Assembly (NCBI RefSeq): GCF_025725645.1
Contig: NZ_CP107007.1
Location: 62,001 to 126,000, forward strand
Source of the DNA: Halomonas sp. GD1P12
GTDB taxonomy: Bacteria; Pseudomonadota; Gammaproteobacteria; Pseudomonadales; Halomonadaceae
Direction of reading: 5' to 3'
Length of the DNA stretch: 64,000 nt
The notes under the pieces are model-generated. The model saw only the letters and a program-made list of their open reading frames with translations, searched no databases and was not told the origin of the DNA. A program made the translations under genes and the position numbers. Positions 63,153 to 64,000 of the stretch are shown here, in pieces. How positions within the stretch are numbered: the stretch's first letter is position 1; each line of letters starts with the position of its first letter.

Positions 63153-64000
63153 ATGAAGCATATCGGGCGTAATTTGAGTATCCACGCGGCCGTCATCGCA
63201 GCGCTTGGCGGCTTTACGGTGTTGATACTGGCGTTGATCGCACTCAACGTGATGACGGATCGTTCTACCGCAAAGAGCGTGAATACGCTGACCACCATCA
63301 GCCGGGCGCAGCTCAACGAACTCAACCGGGGTGATTCGCTGCTCAACCAGGCACTGTTATCGCTCGAAACCGCGTCCAACTACCTCACAGGGAACCAGAG
63401 CGCGCTCGCCACTGAGTCGCTCAACACGGCGCTCGACCGCATCGAGCGCGCCGAAGCGCGCTTTAACAACTTCATCGCGACGCCGCGAACCCCTCAGGGC
63501 GAGGAGCTGGCACGAGAAATGATCGCAGACTATCAACGCCTGATGCCGGTCGTTAGACGCCAGCAAGAGGCGTTGCTAAACCGTGACATGGCGACTTTCA
63601 ACCAGCTACGCACCGAAATGAAAGCGCCGCTGGCCACGATGGCAGAGAGTATCACCGCGTTCACCCAGTACGGCTTTTCACGGGTAGATGCGATTCACGA
63701 TGAGCTTGAGTCGCAGCGCCATCTGTTCAACATGCTCTACGTCGCGGCGGTGATCATCTCGCTCATTCTCATCGTCGTGATTTACATCGGTCTGCGTCGC
63801 ACCGTGACCTTGCCGCTCAACGACGCCGTGCGCCGGCTCAACAAGATCGCCGAGGCGGATCTGACCGAGCCGGTACCCCCCTCGGGCAAGAATGAAATCG
63901 GTCGCCTGTTCGCGGCCATGGGCACCATGCAGCAAAACCTGACCGGGCTGGTCGAGCGCGTACGCGGCGGCAGCAGTGAGATCCACCACGGCACCCGTGA
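63153..64000 (+). CDS. Methyl-accepting chemotaxis protein, 3' end cut by window edge
   Basis: Open from ATG 63153 to the window end (282 codons). TM1 is at about 12-33, then a helical four-helix-bundle-like periplasmic domain (about 34-192; SLETASNYLTGNQSALATESLN), TM2 at 193-215 and the start of a HAMP domain (LPLNDAVRRLNKIAEADL). The signalling domain lies beyond the window. It begins 25 bp after cheB and probably continues the operon. Confidence 0.88.
   Translation, partial: MKHIGRNLSIHAAVIAALGGFTVLILALIALNVMTDRSTAKSVNTLTTISRAQLNELNRGDSLLNQALLSLETASNYLTGNQSALATESLNTALDRIERAEARFNNFIATPRTPQGEELAREMIADYQRLMPVVRRQQEALLNRDMATFNQLRTEMKAPLATMAESITAFTQYGFSRVDAIHDELESQRHLFNMLYVAAVIISLILIVVIYIGLRRTVTLPLNDAVRRLNKIAEADLTEPVPPSGKNEIGRLFAAMGTMQQNLTGLVERVRGGSSEIHHGTR

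Overview
The window is GC-rich DNA from a gammaproteobacterium, most likely a halophile of the Halomonadaceae (Halomonas sensu lato). This is inferred from the 16S/23S sequence, close FlhDC and CheA/CheR/MotA similarity to the enterobacterial forms, a LigB-type DNA ligase, and both a TAXI-TRAP transporter and a Na+-coupled NSS transporter. No database search was possible, so the genus is an inference.

Region 1 (1-16.1 kb) is general metabolism and transport. It holds a 5'-truncated ligB, an AEC-family permease, metF, a TAXI-type TRAP transporter (binding protein plus fused permease), a YheV-like zinc ribbon, oligopeptidase A (prlC), an NSS symporter, a gamma-class carbonic anhydrase-like protein, a YdjM-like membrane protein and a DctB/DctD two-component pair. 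The TRAP operon has a good sigma-54 promoter and a palindromic upstream site, so the sigma-54 activator DctD encoded about 5.5 kb away is a natural candidate regulator.

Region 2 (16.2-21.8 kb) is a complete rRNA operon: tandem promoters, boxA, 16S, a spacer without tRNA genes, 23S, 5S and terminator. It is followed by a second, partial 5S 3' end interrupted by three 15-bp repeats and by its own terminator. A short-chain dehydrogenase gene follows.

Region 3 (22.8-64 kb) is one very large flagellar and chemotaxis cluster. The order is flgNMA (minus strand); flgBCDEFGHIJKL (plus); fliRQPONMLKJIHGF (minus); fliE (plus); flaG (minus); a YcgR/PilZ/HD-GYP fusion protein; fliS-fliT, a second FliK-like gene and fhlB; flhDC; motAB; cheA-cheW-mcp-aer-cheR-cheB; and an mcp cut by the window end. 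Four sigma-28 (FliA) promoters with exactly TAAA-N15-GCCGATA precede flgMN, flgKL, flaG and fliS. With flhDC in the same cluster this indicates an FlhDC > FliA/FlgM hierarchy rather than FleQ/sigma-54 control. fliC, fliD, fliA, flhA, flhB, cheY and cheZ are not in the window.

The least ordinary items are the PilZ-HD-GYP protein sitting where fliC/fliD often lie, the duplicated and invaded 5S end, a 427-aa chemoreceptor with almost no periplasmic domain, an Aer-type receptor with a large periplasmic domain, a duplicated docking motif in FliN, and several unrelated minisatellite-like tandem repeats (13, 14, 15, 15 and 16 bp).
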